From: Nitrososphaeria archaeon
Lineage (GTDB): Archaea; Thermoproteota; Nitrososphaeria; Conexivisphaerales; DTJL01
DNA length: 53,733 nt
NCBI GenBank assembly: GCA_029775965.1
Contig: JARVJU010000013.1
Location: 1-53,733, forward strand
Reading direction: 5' to 3'
Below the pieces are notes generated by a model. It saw only the letters and a list, made by a program, of their open reading frames with translations. It was not told the DNA's origin and did not search any database. This document shows, piece after piece, positions 26,017 through 34,835 of this stretch; position 1 is the first letter of the stretch; each line of letters starts with the position of its first letter. The translations under genes and the position numbers were made by a program.

Positions 26017-26059
26017 AAACACTTAAACGTGGAGCGTAGAGGCCATCAACTCGCTAGAT

Positions 26060-26347
26060 ATGCAGATAGCAATTGTGAAAGAAGATCAGACTCATCTTGA
26101 GCTTGAAATGTCTGACGTAGATCAATCCGTTCTGCAAATTATTCAACAAGAATTGTTGAAAGACGATAAGGTTGAATTTGCAGCAATGAATAGACCACAT
26201 CCGTTATTAAAGACGTATAAAATGAGTATCATCACAAAAGAAGGAAATCCTAGGGTTATATTTAAATCGGCCTGTGGCAGGGCCTTGGAGAAATCAAAAG
26301 TGCTTGAAGAAGAAGTCATAAAAGCGTTGGGAACTAAAAAGGAGTGA
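26060..26347 (+). CDS. rpoL: RNA polymerase subunit L (Rpb11 homologue)
   Basis: The 95-residue subunit pairs with subunit D in the assembly platform of RNA polymerase. Signature parts are LEMSDVDQSVLQIIQQELLK, VEFAAMNRPHPLLKTYKMSI and GRALEKSKVLEEEV. Its stop overlaps the GTG preceding tfs. In many archaea csl4, rpoL and tfs are close; here the island lies directly upstream, so rpoL-tfs has lost its original upstream region. Confidence 0.95.
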   Translation: MQIAIVKEDQTHLELEMSDVDQSVLQIIQQELLKDDKVEFAAMNRPHPLLKTYKMSIITKEGNPRVIFKSACGRALEKSKVLEEEVIKALGTKKE

Positions 26348-26352
26348 TAAGT

Positions 26353-26694
26353 ATGGATTTTTGCCCTAAATGTGGTTCAAGGTTAAAACCGAAGCAAATT
26401 AAAGGCGAAAATTCGACCAGCATAGCATTAGTATGTCCAAGATGTGGTTACTCTTCACAACCAAGAGGAGATAAGACCCTCGTATCAGAGGACGTAGCAG
26501 GAGGGACTTCGATCAAGGTAGTAGGAGAAGAGGCCGATGACCTGAAAACAATGCCTGTTACAACTATTGAATGTCCAAAATGTCACAACATGGAAGCTCA
26601 ATGGTGGTTCCTTCAGACTAGGAGCGGAGATGAGCCTCCTACACAATTTTATAGATGCACAAAATGTGGGCATACGTGGAGACAATATGCTTGA
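26353..26694 (+). CDS. tfs: Transcription cleavage factor TFS
   Basis: The protein has an N-terminal zinc ribbon (CPKCGSRLKPK, CPRCGYSS), a linker, and a C-terminal TFIIS-type ribbon (CPKCHNMEAQWWFLQ, CTKCGHTWR). The catalytic acidic pair is in RSGDEPPTQF. It rescues backtracked RNA polymerase by stimulating transcript cleavage. ATG at 26353 gives the standard MDFCPKCG start; the upstream GTG at 26344 is in frame but adds only three residues. Confidence 0.95.
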   Translation: MDFCPKCGSRLKPKQIKGENSTSIALVCPRCGYSSQPRGDKTLVSEDVAGGTSIKVVGEEADDLKTMPVTTIECPKCHNMEAQWWFLQTRSGDEPPTQFYRCTKCGHTWRQYA

Positions 26695-26838
26695 TTTGAT
26701 GTTGGTCATCTCTATTATTAAAGATCATAGTGTGAACATGAGTTTCCTTTTCCTTGATAAGAATTAAGCTGCAACATTCTATGCTTTGCTTAGTATTTTT
26801 CAATATGATAAATCCACTTTTATGTTGTGTTATGAAAG

Positions 26839-27660
26839 TTACTTGGTAATGTTTCTTGGGTTTTCTGATAATTGAAGCTCTATCTTGATACTTGAATTAA
26901 GATTCAATTTCAGTACAACAGCGGCCAGTGGGGGAAATAAGAAGTATGTCATATAATAAACCCAGATAGATTTTGTTAATGTTGCTGCAGCAGGGACGGC
27001 TATGCTTATAAGAACTGGTAAGGACATACAACATGAGGCGCCTGCTATTATGCCTATAAGAGGCATAGCTACATAACTTCTGGCTCTTTTATGTATAGAA
27101 CACATCTTTCCTATTTGGCCCATCTTCATAACGTTCGCCAAAATTAACATATCTATTATGATTGCCATAAAGAAACTAAATGAAGTTAGAGCCGCACCAA
27201 AATAAGGGGGTATGGTAAGTGTTATGTTTGGGTTGTAAGCTAACCCTAATACCGCGTTAGCTAAAGATATAGGATAGAGCAGATTTGATGAAATGAATAA
27301 AGTGGGCGAAGAAAAGGTAACGCTTCCATATATGGAGACGAGTATGGCTTCAAGTATGAATCCATAAAGCAATATATGAGACACAAAATATGCAGCAAAA
27401 ATTATTATACCTTTTAAACTTTTAATATATCGATTAGCTAGTAAAACTGTATCGTGCATGATATGGTTTTTAAGAAGAAAAAAGATAGAGAACCAAAATA
27501 ATAGGGATGCAATAGTTTGGTATGGATTAAAGCCATAGGGTGGACCGATGTAAGCGAAGTATGCTAAAGCTATGCTTATAATGATGATTGAAAAAAAGAA
27601 GATATCCTGTTCTCTGAGCTTTGGCATTTTTGCTGGGCAAATTAGGAAGCTTCTGGACAT
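26839..27660 (-). CDS. Multi-pass membrane protein of unknown function
   Basis: The 273-residue protein has about seven hydrophobic segments, from FFFSIIIISIALAYFAYI at the N-terminus to IWVYYMTYFLFPPLAAVVL near the C-terminus. A notable motif, IAGASCCMSLPVLISIAVP, places two adjacent cysteines at a membrane edge, and a short loop HKRARS precedes it. I do not recognise a family with confidence. It stands alone between tfs (convergent) and dnaJ, so context gives no role. The cysteine pair might bind metal or be redox active; this is speculation. Confidence 0.7.
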   Translation of the reverse strand: MSRSFLICPAKMPKLREQDIFFFSIIIISIALAYFAYIGPPYGFNPYQTIASLLFWFSIFFLLKNHIMHDTVLLANRYIKSLKGIIIFAAYFVSHILLYGFILEAILVSIYGSVTFSSPTLFISSNLLYPISLANAVLGLAYNPNITLTIPPYFGAALTSFSFFMAIIIDMLILANVMKMGQIGKMCSIHKRARSYVAMPLIGIIAGASCCMSLPVLISIAVPAAATLTKSIWVYYMTYFLFPPLAAVVLKLNLNSSIKIELQLSENPRNITK

Positions 27661-27806
27661 AAGCTTTGCTGTGTATTTTTGAGTATTGAATTCCTGTGTT
27701 CTATAGTTTACGTTGATGCTTGAAAGAGATTTTTAAACAAATCATGAATAACATATTTCACTTAATTGAAACTGTTTGTATCGAATTGAAGATTCCTAGT
27801 GAACTA

Positions 27807-27826
27807 CCCCGCCCTTGAGGACGGGG
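27807..27826 (-). repeat. Solo IS605-type terminal hairpin downstream of dnaJ
   Basis: On the minus strand this reads CCCCGTCCTCAAGGGCGGGG followed by GTAGTTCAC, identical to the right end of the element at 1385-1413. No tnpB adjoins it. On the dnaJ side the sequence equals the left flank of the element at the window start, so the site looks like an excision scar or an empty or target form of that insertion. Confidence 0.75.
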
Positions 27827-27937
27827 TCTTCTTGAGAGATTAGATAAAAGAAGTCGCGCAAAATTCACAAAAGAGCCTAGAGGCCAAGCTTGTCGAACTG
27901 TTTAAGAAGCTCCTTCTGTTCATTAGTCAGACTGGAT
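27819..27937 (-). repeat. Partner copy of the 119-bp terminal repeat
   Basis: It covers the dnaJ 3' end and flank. The reverse complement equals bases 1-119 of the window without mismatch. Confidence 0.95.
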
Positions 27938-28959
27938 GGAACTTTGATTTTTATTTTGACATAAAGGTCGCCCTTTCCCCACCCATTTAGCTTTGGCAAT
28001 CCTCTTCCTTTTAGTTTAAAGATAGTATCACTTTGAGTTCCTGGAGGAATCTTGAGTTCAGCTGGACCATCAAGAGTTGGTACCATTATAATGCTTCCAA
28101 GGACAGCTTTAGAGAAATTTACTTGAGCAGTGTAATAAAGATCTGCTCCATCTCTTTCGAATCTGTTATCTTTGTAGACGTGAACATTGACGTAAAGGTC
28201 ACCCGATTGACCATTTCTAGGAAGTTGATCCCCTTCACCTTTTAGCCTGAGAGTAGAACCATCCTCTATTCCCGCAGGTATACTAACATTTATGGTTCTT
28301 TTAACAGAAACTAGACCTGTTCCTCTACACTCCCTGCAAGGATTCTCTACAATACTTCCTGATCCTCTGCATCTAGAACATGTCTCTACACGTATAAGTC
28401 TTGCAAATCCTGCAGAAGATACTTTTTCAACTCTACCGCTTCCTCCGCATACAGGACATGTCGATATTCTTGTACCAGGCTGTGCCCCAGATCCGTTGCA
28501 TACAGAACATTTTTGCAGCCTTTGAAGTTGAAGTTGCTTTGTCGTTCCAGATGCGACTTCTTCGAGTGTGATGTTTATATTTGCCTCAAGATCGCGTCCT
28601 CTGCGTTGCTCATGTCTTTCAGTATCAAACCCAAAGAATCTAGAGAATATATCATCAAACCCTCCAAAACCAAAACCACGCAAAATATCTTCTATGTCTG
28701 CTCCCCTGAATAAGTCTTCTTGAGTGTACCTGCTGTTTATACCCTCATGCCCAAACTGATCATACTGAGCCCTCTTTTCATCATCAGATAGTACAGCATA
28801 AGCTTCACTTATTTCCTTGAACTTTTCCTCGGCTCCTGGAGTTTTATTTCTGTCTGGATGATATTGTAAAGCCAATTTCCTATATGCATTCTTTATTTCG
28901 TCTTTTGTCGCATTTCTTGATACGCCTAGAATTTCATAGTAGTCCCTCTTTGTACTCAT
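27877..28959 (-). CDS. dnaJ: Chaperone DnaJ
   Basis: This 360-residue type I Hsp40 has the J domain with HPD in [17 protein letters not shown], a short G/F region ([17 protein letters not shown]), four zinc motifs ([32 protein letters not shown]) and the C-terminal substrate-binding domain. It stimulates DnaK and delivers clients. It is the last gene of grpE-dnaK-dnaJ on the minus strand. The set is bacterial in type, acquired by several archaeal lineages including Thaumarchaeota. Its 3' end is duplicated at the window start. Confidence 0.97.
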   Translation of the reverse strand: MSTKRDYYEILGVSRNATKDEIKNAYRKLALQYHPDRNKTPGAEEKFKEISEAYAVLSDDEKRAQYDQFGHEGINSRYTQEDLFRGADIEDILRGFGFGGFDDIFSRFFGFDTERHEQRRGRDLEANINITLEEVASGTTKQLQLQRLQKCSVCNGSGAQPGTRISTCPVCGGSGRVEKVSSAGFARLIRVETCSRCRGSGSIVENPCRECRGTGLVSVKRTINVSIPAGIEDGSTLRLKGEGDQLPRNGQSGDLYVNVHVYKDNRFERDGADLYYTAQVNFSKAVLGSIIMVPTLDGPAELKIPPGTQSDTIFKLKGRGLPKLNGWGKGDLYVKIKIKVPSSLTNEQKELLKQFDKLGL

Positions 28960-28990
28960 GATTTACGCACCTTGGAGCCTTTACTGTATA

Positions 28991-30859
28991 TCATTTCTTT
29001 TCTTCATCTACTACTTTGTAATCTGCATCAACAACCTTTTGCTCTTTCTTCCCTTCGTCCTTTTGTTCTGTCTGGGTCTTTGCCTGTGCACTTGCAGCTT
29101 GATATACGGCTGTACCAACTTCTTGTAGAACTTTCGACAGTGAATCAACAACAGATTTTATTTTGTCAACGTCCTTTCCTGCTAAAGCAGACCGCAGGTC
29201 AGATTGAGCTTTCTCTATCCTACCCAACTGATCTGAATTCAATTTATCCTTCAGGTCTGTCTTTGTCTTTTCTGAGGCATAGAGAAGAGAATCAGCATTG
29301 TTTCTTAACTCAGCCTCCTCTCTCTTCTTTCTATCTTGTTCTGCGAACTGCTCAGCCTCTTTTACCATCCTTTCTTTCTCTTCCTTGGTGAGTTTCGTAG
29401 AAGCAGTTATGGTTATTTTGTTCTCTTTGTTCGTAGCTAGGTCTTTTGCTGTTACGTTCAATATTCCATTAGCGTCGATATCGAAGGTAACTTCAATCTG
29501 GGGGACCCCTCTAGGAGCGGGAGGTATGCCGGTCAAGTTGAACATTCCAAGCGAAACATTGTCAGCTGCCATCGGTCTTTCTCCTTGAAGAACATGGATA
29601 GTAACCGTCGTTTGGAAATCTGCAGCAGTAGTAAATATCTGACTCTTCTTGGTAGGTATGGTGGTATTTCTTTCGATTATCTTTGTAAATATTCCACCCA
29701 GAGTTTCAACACCTAGAGAAAGAGGAGTAACATCTAGTAGCAGGAGGTCTTTAACTTCTCCAGCCAATACAGCACCCTGTATTGCTGCTCCTACCGCAAC
29801 AGCTTCCATAGGATCGACACCCCTTTCTGCCTGTTTTCCAATGATTTCTTCTACAAAGCGTCTTACTAATGGCATTCTTGTCTGCCCACCTATGAGTATA
29901 ATTTTATCAATATCCTTGGGCTGTAATTTAGCATCTTCTAATACCTTCTTTATAGGCTCCTCTATCTTTTTTACAATCGGGTATGCTAACTCCTCTAGTT
30001 TTGCTCTTGTAATAGTCATGTGAAGATGCTTAGGTGTACTGCCTTGCATTGCTATAAAAGGAAGATCTATGTCAGTGGTAAGGACGTTTGATAATTCGAT
30101 TTTAGCCTTTTCAGCTGCTTCCTTCAATCGCATCATTGCTACACTATCGCCTGTCAAATCAATCCCAGTTTCAGATTTAAATTGAGAGGCCATATACTGA
30201 ACCAAAGCGTTGTCTATGTCCGCTCCGCCTGTCTTGGTATCTCCACTGGTAGCAAGTACTTGGAAGACACCACCACCGAACTCCATAACTGTAACATCAT
30301 GGGTTCCGCCACCAAAGCTAAACACGAGTATCTTCATTTCTTTATCTGCTTTATCCAGACCATAGGCCAGACATGCAGCAGTGGGTTCATTGATTATTCT
30401 TACAACTTCTAATCCAGCTATTTCACCAGCATCCTTTGTAGCTTGTCTTTGATTGTCGTTGAAGTGTGCCGGGACAGTTATTACAGCCTTCTTTATTGGT
30501 CTACTCAAGTATGTCTCCGCATCTCTTTTGATCTTTTGAAGTATGAAAGCAGATATCTGCTGTGGTGTAAAGCTCTTCCCATCTATGTACACCTTATAAT
30601 CCGTACCCATCTTTCTTTTTATTTCAAATATGGTTCTTTCTGGATTTGCGGAAGCCTGTCTCTTTGCCGGTTCGCCGACGATTAGCTGACCGTCCTGCGT
30701 AAATGCCACAACAGAAGGAAACATTTTACCAGCTACAGTAGGACCTTCAGCACTTGGAATGACTATTGGCCTACCTCCTTCCATTATCGCAGCTGCAGAG
30801 TTGGTAGTCCCGAGGTCAATACCTATTATCTTCTCTGAAGAAGATGCTTGGCTACTCAT
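28991..30859 (-). CDS. dnaK: Chaperone DnaK (Hsp70)
   Basis: The 622-residue Hsp70 has [40 protein letters not shown] and the linker [13 protein letters not shown]. The second phosphate motif, usually (Y/F)DLGGGTFDV, reads [10 protein letters not shown] with Ser181 in place of the conserved Asp. The substrate-binding domain and lid are complete, and the C-terminus ends [14 protein letters not shown]. It overlaps grpE by 4 bp and precedes dnaJ by 31 bp. It folds proteins in the cytoplasm with an ATP cycle driven by DnaJ and GrpE. Confidence 0.97.
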   Translation of the reverse strand: MSSQASSSEKIIGIDLGTTNSAAAIMEGGRPIVIPSAEGPTVAGKMFPSVVAFTQDGQLIVGEPAKRQASANPERTIFEIKRKMGTDYKVYIDGKSFTPQQISAFILQKIKRDAETYLSRPIKKAVITVPAHFNDNQRQATKDAGEIAGLEVVRIINEPTAACLAYGLDKADKEMKILVFSFGGGTHDVTVMEFGGGVFQVLATSGDTKTGGADIDNALVQYMASQFKSETGIDLTGDSVAMMRLKEAAEKAKIELSNVLTTDIDLPFIAMQGSTPKHLHMTITRAKLEELAYPIVKKIEEPIKKVLEDAKLQPKDIDKIILIGGQTRMPLVRRFVEEIIGKQAERGVDPMEAVAVGAAIQGAVLAGEVKDLLLLDVTPLSLGVETLGGIFTKIIERNTTIPTKKSQIFTTAADFQTTVTIHVLQGERPMAADNVSLGMFNLTGIPPAPRGVPQIEVTFDIDANGILNVTAKDLATNKENKITITASTKLTKEEKERMVKEAEQFAEQDRKKREEAELRNNADSLLYASEKTKTDLKDKLNSDQLGRIEKAQSDLRSALAGKDVDKIKSVVDSLSKVLQEVGTAVYQAASAQAKTQTEQKDEGKKEQKVVDADYKVVDEEKK

Positions 30860-31422
30860 TTCCTATCCCCTCCTTGTATACCAACTTTTACTACGCTTGG
30901 CCTAAGCACCTTCCCATCAAAAATAAATCCCTTACGCATTTCTTGAACAACCTTTCCCACTTTATCGTCTTCAACTTCTACGCTTTCAACTGCCTCATGA
31001 AGATTTGGATCGAAGTACTCTCCTTCAGCCTTTATAACCTGCAAACCCTCAGCATGTAAAATTTCATAAAATTTATTCAGAATAACCTCAATGCCTTTTA
31101 CTATTTGTTGTCTGTCGTCACTTTTTGATGCCATATGAATAGCTAGCTCAAGCTCATCGGCTACAGATAGTAAATTAGCTATGAGTCTCTGAAGGCTGGC
31201 TTTATTCATTTCAATCCTTTCCTTCTCAACTCTTTTTCTGTAGTTTTCAAAATCTGCCTGCATATATTGTAATCTCTTAAAGTAGTTCTCCGCCTTTTCA
31301 TGCTCCTGTCTTAAGGCTTCCTCCAACTCTTCTATTCTCTTTGGCAGAGAATCTTGTGGCCTAGGCAAACTCTGTTCAGGTTCTGCCTTGTTTTCTATAC
31401 TCTCTTTATTTTTCTCACTCAT
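30856..31422 (-). CDS. grpE: Nucleotide exchange factor GrpE
   Basis: The 188-residue protein has a long coiled coil ([20 protein letters not shown]) and the head domain with [18 protein letters not shown] and [16 protein letters not shown]. It releases ADP from DnaK. ATG at 31422 (MSEKNKE) is a better start than the upstream in-frame codon at 31455 because it removes an unrelated 11-residue leader. Upstream, TGGTA-N7-TACCA (31472-31488) flanks a TATA-like sequence and could be a heat-shock operator; this is weak evidence. Confidence 0.94.
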   Translation of the reverse strand: MSEKNKESIENKAEPEQSLPRPQDSLPKRIEELEEALRQEHEKAENYFKRLQYMQADFENYRKRVEKERIEMNKASLQRLIANLLSVADELELAIHMASKSDDRQQIVKGIEVILNKFYEILHAEGLQVIKAEGEYFDPNLHEAVESVEVEDDKVGKVVQEMRKGFIFDGKVLRPSVVKVGIQGGDRK

Positions 31423-31513
31423 ACTCTTGCCACCAAGCGCTTTACAAAATTGCACTCTCTTTCTAAGTGTTTGGTATAAGTTTTACCATATTATTTTAGC
31501 ATTTGTTTTATAG

Positions 31514-32332
31514 CTACTGCTGAAGCAGAAATCCAGCACATATCATACCAAAGTAACTTGGTCTGTGATAAGACAGATGCACCAATCTTGACTTGGTTCC
31601 ACTTAAGACTCCCGCCAAAATCAGCATCTGCCACAAGCTGTCCGGTTTAGCTCTATCAACCATTTCAGGGTCGATTGTTAATAACTTTTCAAGCATATTG
31701 CTTCTTATGGCTTCTAATACATATTTATCATATAATTTTGCCGATTCACTGAATCCATAGGGACCAGACTTCAGGTGTGCATGTGCCTGATCAGCACTAG
31801 CTATAAAAGAGACTCTTCTTCCTAACTGATCTGCAGCTCTTCTGATGCATTTCCCAAAATCAACCAATTGCTGCCATTGAACCTCGCGAGATGGAGTAAC
31901 GAGAACAAGTTTCATTTCATTAGCCGGCATCAAAAACCAGAGAGGTATCACAGACCCCCAATCCAAGGGCATCTTTGATTCAGTCCCTGAATCTGTTCCG
32001 TAGTTCACTAGAGCAACGTTTAACCTTTCTTCATGGGCAATTCTATACATGGTTTCAGCTAGCTTTCTGTCTCCAGTAAAGCTAACTGTAATCTTCTTTG
32101 TTCGAGATTTTACAAAACCAGAATAGTACTCTGTCATTATTATTCCAATCTGCTTGTAAATTCTCAGGTTATGCGGCGTGGCTAGTATTATAGTTTCTGG
32201 ATTTGATGTCTTTATCAGATTTGCAATCTTAAACATATTTTCTGTCAATCTTGCATAATTCTTATGGGCATCAGACAGCTTAGGGACGGCCTCTGATCCA
32301 TGTGGCATTATAAAGGCAGAAATCAGACCCAT
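31514..32332 (-). CDS. Class III extradiol dioxygenase / LigB-family protein
   Basis: The 272-residue protein resembles the LigB/MEMO superfamily. Histidines that would form the iron site are in FIMPHGSEAVP and ILATPHNLRIY, and a conserved ASADQAHAHLKSGPYGF lies in the C-terminal half. Members open catechol-type rings, but many archaeal members have no known substrate. The gene is divergent from the 103-aa ORF at 32434, with about 100 bp of shared promoter region. The catalytic role is inferred from fold motifs only. Confidence 0.8.
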   Translation of the reverse strand: MGLISAFIMPHGSEAVPKLSDAHKNYARLTENMFKIANLIKTSNPETIILATPHNLRIYKQIGIIMTEYYSGFVKSRTKKITVSFTGDRKLAETMYRIAHEERLNVALVNYGTDSGTESKMPLDWGSVIPLWFLMPANEMKLVLVTPSREVQWQQLVDFGKCIRRAADQLGRRVSFIASADQAHAHLKSGPYGFSESAKLYDKYVLEAIRSNMLEKLLTIDPEMVDRAKPDSLWQMLILAGVLSGTKSRLVHLSYHRPSYFGMICAGFLLQQ

Positions 32333-32433
32333 TATCTCGTGGTTAGATACACAGGTTTATCAATTTTAGACATATTTGTCAATTGATTATTAATCAGCTT
32401 ATGATATAAGCATACATCAAAGTACTCCAAAGG

Positions 32434-32745
32434 ATGCCAAGTAACAGATTGCGATATACAGAAGAATATATCGCAAGTCGAGATCGAATAGCGAAGGCTT
32501 GTTCAGATGCTGGTATAGATGTATTAAGAGTATTAAAACCTCCATACCTGAATGGTATATGGTTGTTAATTGTTCACACGCTAACTGATGAAGCATATGT
32601 ACGTATGCGTGAGAATGTCATCAAAATGGGTTTACGGCCGAATATGATATTTATCCGGGAAGTAGGTTCTGGAGAAAGGACACTTTGTGTAACTTTGAAA
32701 GAAATAGCCGACCAAGAAAACAACTCATGGATCCAGTCAGGATGA
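32434..32745 (+). CDS. Hypothetical protein, 103 aa
   Basis: The protein is predicted soluble and mixed alpha/beta, with a strand-rich centre (GIWLLIVHTLTDEAYVRMRENV) and a basic N-terminus. No cysteine cluster, membrane segment or known motif was seen. It starts with ATG and is divergent from the LigB-like gene. I do not recognise it. The length, codon use and lack of an overlapping better frame support it as real. Confidence 0.6.
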   Translation: MPSNRLRYTEEYIASRDRIAKACSDAGIDVLRVLKPPYLNGIWLLIVHTLTDEAYVRMRENVIKMGLRPNMIFIREVGSGERTLCVTLKEIADQENNSWIQSG

Positions 32746-32767
32746 CAGCTTACCAAGTCATATAACA

Positions 32768-32884
32768 TTATTCAGATAGTTTGCTGATTGGCTTCTTATT
32801 TAGCCTTAAAGCCCCCCGATATCCAATTCTGTCGTAAAGATAGAGCCTAAACCATCCTGTTATCATTAGTCTAATGACAGCCAC
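32768..32884 (-). CDS. Possible 38-aa basic protein
   Basis: A GTG-to-TAA frame (or ATG at 32866) reads MAVIRLMITGWFRLYLYDRI followed by a basic tail ending KPISKLSE. It is rich in Arg, Lys and aromatic residues, and TTTATAC lies just upstream. The gap between the 103-aa gene and moeA is otherwise empty. No family is recognised, and a chance frame is possible. Confidence 0.25.
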   Translation of the reverse strand: MAVIRLMITGWFRLYLYDRIGYRGALRLNKKPISKLSE

Positions 32885-33023
32885 TTTGGTTGTATAAATC
32901 TTCAAGCGAAGAAAGGTATAATTTATGCCTTCTAGCTAGCATTTCAATACTCTTAAATACAGTCTGCTGGGGTTTGTAATTCAAGAAATCTTTTAATTTT
33001 ATTCTATCTAGCATAAGCCTGAT

Positions 33024-34271
33024 TTGTCAAAAGAATTGTCTCGAGTTTCAATAGAAGAAGCCCTGAAGCGAATCTATCAAGAGATAGCTAAATTCGAACC
33101 TGTAAAGGTTTCTACACCAGACGCTTTAGGAATGATTGTAGCCGATGACGTAGTAGCAGGTAAGGATTATCCCCCTTACTCACAGGCAGAAAAAGATGGT
33201 TTTGCGTTATCAAGTAAGTTACTTAGCAAAGCATCGCCAGAAAACACGATCAGGTTAAAAGTTCTGGGTACACTTTCACCTGGACAGATCCCATCAGAAT
33301 TAGAAAGAAGAGACTGTTGTTTTCGTGTACTTACTGGTGCTTATCTCCCAGAATGGTGTGATGCAGTGGTTATGCAAGAAGATGTTGAACTAGAGGATGG
33401 TGAAGCTATTTTTACACACCCTGTTCAACGTGGAGCAAATATCTATGCCAAAGGGTCAGACATTCATAAGGGCGACATAATTCTTAGAAAGGGACACATG
33501 ATAAATTCATTTGATGTTAGCCTCTTGTTGTCATATGGTTTGTATGAAGTTAAAGTTGCTCCAAAGCTAAAAGTTGCCCTGTTGGCGACTGGAAGTGAGC
33601 TAGTTGACTCGCTAGATATGATAAAAAAGGGAAAAATTCTTGAGACAAATAAAATAGCCATATCCGGCATTCTCTCTGGATTCGGTTTTTCTGTGATCGA
33701 TGCTGGATTGGCCACTGATGATGATAGAGAAATAGCATCAGCCATCTCAAAAGCTCTTGAAGAGGTGAACGTCGTAATAACTACTGGCGGTTCTTCTGTC
33801 GGAGAAAAGGACCTTGTGCTTGATTCATTTAAAAGGTTAGAAGGAAAAATAATTCTTCATGGCTTAAAACTAAGACCTTCAAGTACAGCAGGCGTGGCGA
33901 CTATAAGAGGAAAACTGATATTTGCTTTGTCTGGTCTAATACAGTCATGCGTGGTAGCCATGTTTAACCTTGTTCTGCCAGTGTTAAGATACATGCAAGG
34001 AATAGAAGGATACGAGGTACCGGCCGTTATGGCTAGGTTAGATAAAAAAGTGGTTGCATCATGGCCAAAAGACTTTAAGAGGATAATTTGGCTTAGATTG
34101 TATTCAAAGCAGGCTAGTCTTTATGCTGCACCTAGTCTAGTATCCAGTCACTCGAAGTCAGTAATAACGCATTCTGACGGTTACGCTGTAATAGATGGCA
34201 ATACTGTACTCGCGAAGGGCTCCGTTATCAGAGTTTTCTTAATAAAAAATTATGGTATAGCTGACATGTAG
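33024..34271 (+). CDS. moeA: Molybdopterin molybdenumtransferase MoeA
   Basis: The 415-residue enzyme inserts molybdate into adenylated molybdopterin. Motifs are YPPYSQAEKDGFAL (substrate site), VLTGAYLPEWCDAVVMQED, VALLATGSELVD, and VVITTGGSSVGEKDLV, with LHGLKLRPSSTAGVA following. Start is TTG at 33024 giving MSKELSRVSIEEAL. MoaD- and MoeB-like genes at 45 kb may serve the same pathway. Just after its stop the same frame stays open for 64 codons, probably debris of another gene. Confidence 0.94.
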   Translation: MSKELSRVSIEEALKRIYQEIAKFEPVKVSTPDALGMIVADDVVAGKDYPPYSQAEKDGFALSSKLLSKASPENTIRLKVLGTLSPGQIPSELERRDCCFRVLTGAYLPEWCDAVVMQEDVELEDGEAIFTHPVQRGANIYAKGSDIHKGDIILRKGHMINSFDVSLLLSYGLYEVKVAPKLKVALLATGSELVDSLDMIKKGKILETNKIAISGILSGFGFSVIDAGLATDDDREIASAISKALEEVNVVITTGGSSVGEKDLVLDSFKRLEGKIILHGLKLRPSSTAGVATIRGKLIFALSGLIQSCVVAMFNLVLPVLRYMQGIEGYEVPAVMARLDKKVVASWPKDFKRIIWLRLYSKQASLYAAPSLVSSHSKSVITHSDGYAVIDGNTVLAKGSVIRVFLIKNYGIADM

Positions 34272-34835
34272 TGCAGGTCGTCTGTTGAGTTTCAGACCAT
34301 TAAAAATACGAAATCAGTTTTACTTAGATACACAGCTAGTCTTATCGGACAGAAGAATCAGTTAAAGAGAGAAGCCATTCATGCATGTCTGTTTATAAAT
34401 TACACAAGCATAAAAAAGCAATCATTCTCAGATGAGTTTGTCCATATGCTGAAGAGTGATGGATGATTATAAGGTTCAATGTTATCTTATCTTATATGTG
34501 CATGAGTCTGTTGATAGAGATGGGAAATAGATACGATTCAGCGATAATGAAATGACTCAAAAGGCTGCCGCAAATAAAGATGCTAAATTGTTGAAGATAA
34601 TATACGAAGTACAAAAAGAAATATTATGCTAAAAATGGGAAATCGCAACCTGATTTGTGGGATTTAGATTTTATAGTCTGCATTTTGATGAGCCCCTTGT
34701 ATCTATTCTGGCATCCGTCTGCAAAGCCTGGCGCATCATCTTATAAGACAGGAAGAAAATTTACAATTTTTAACATGCATATTTAGTAACATACCACATA
34801 CATCAAAACGTTAATACAGAACAACTTTCTACTTA
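34272..34835 (+). other. 564-bp gap with gene debris
   Basis: No complete gene is visible. Three short protein-like stretches occur in different frames: a startless one to 34466 (for example SLIGQKNQLKREAIHACLF), MDDYKVQCYLILYVH about 34462-34530, and MTQKAAANKDAKLLKIIYEV near 34552-34632. They look like one decayed gene but I cannot identify it. The last 80 bp are AT-rich and probably hold the promoter of the aminotransferase. Confidence 0.35.
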
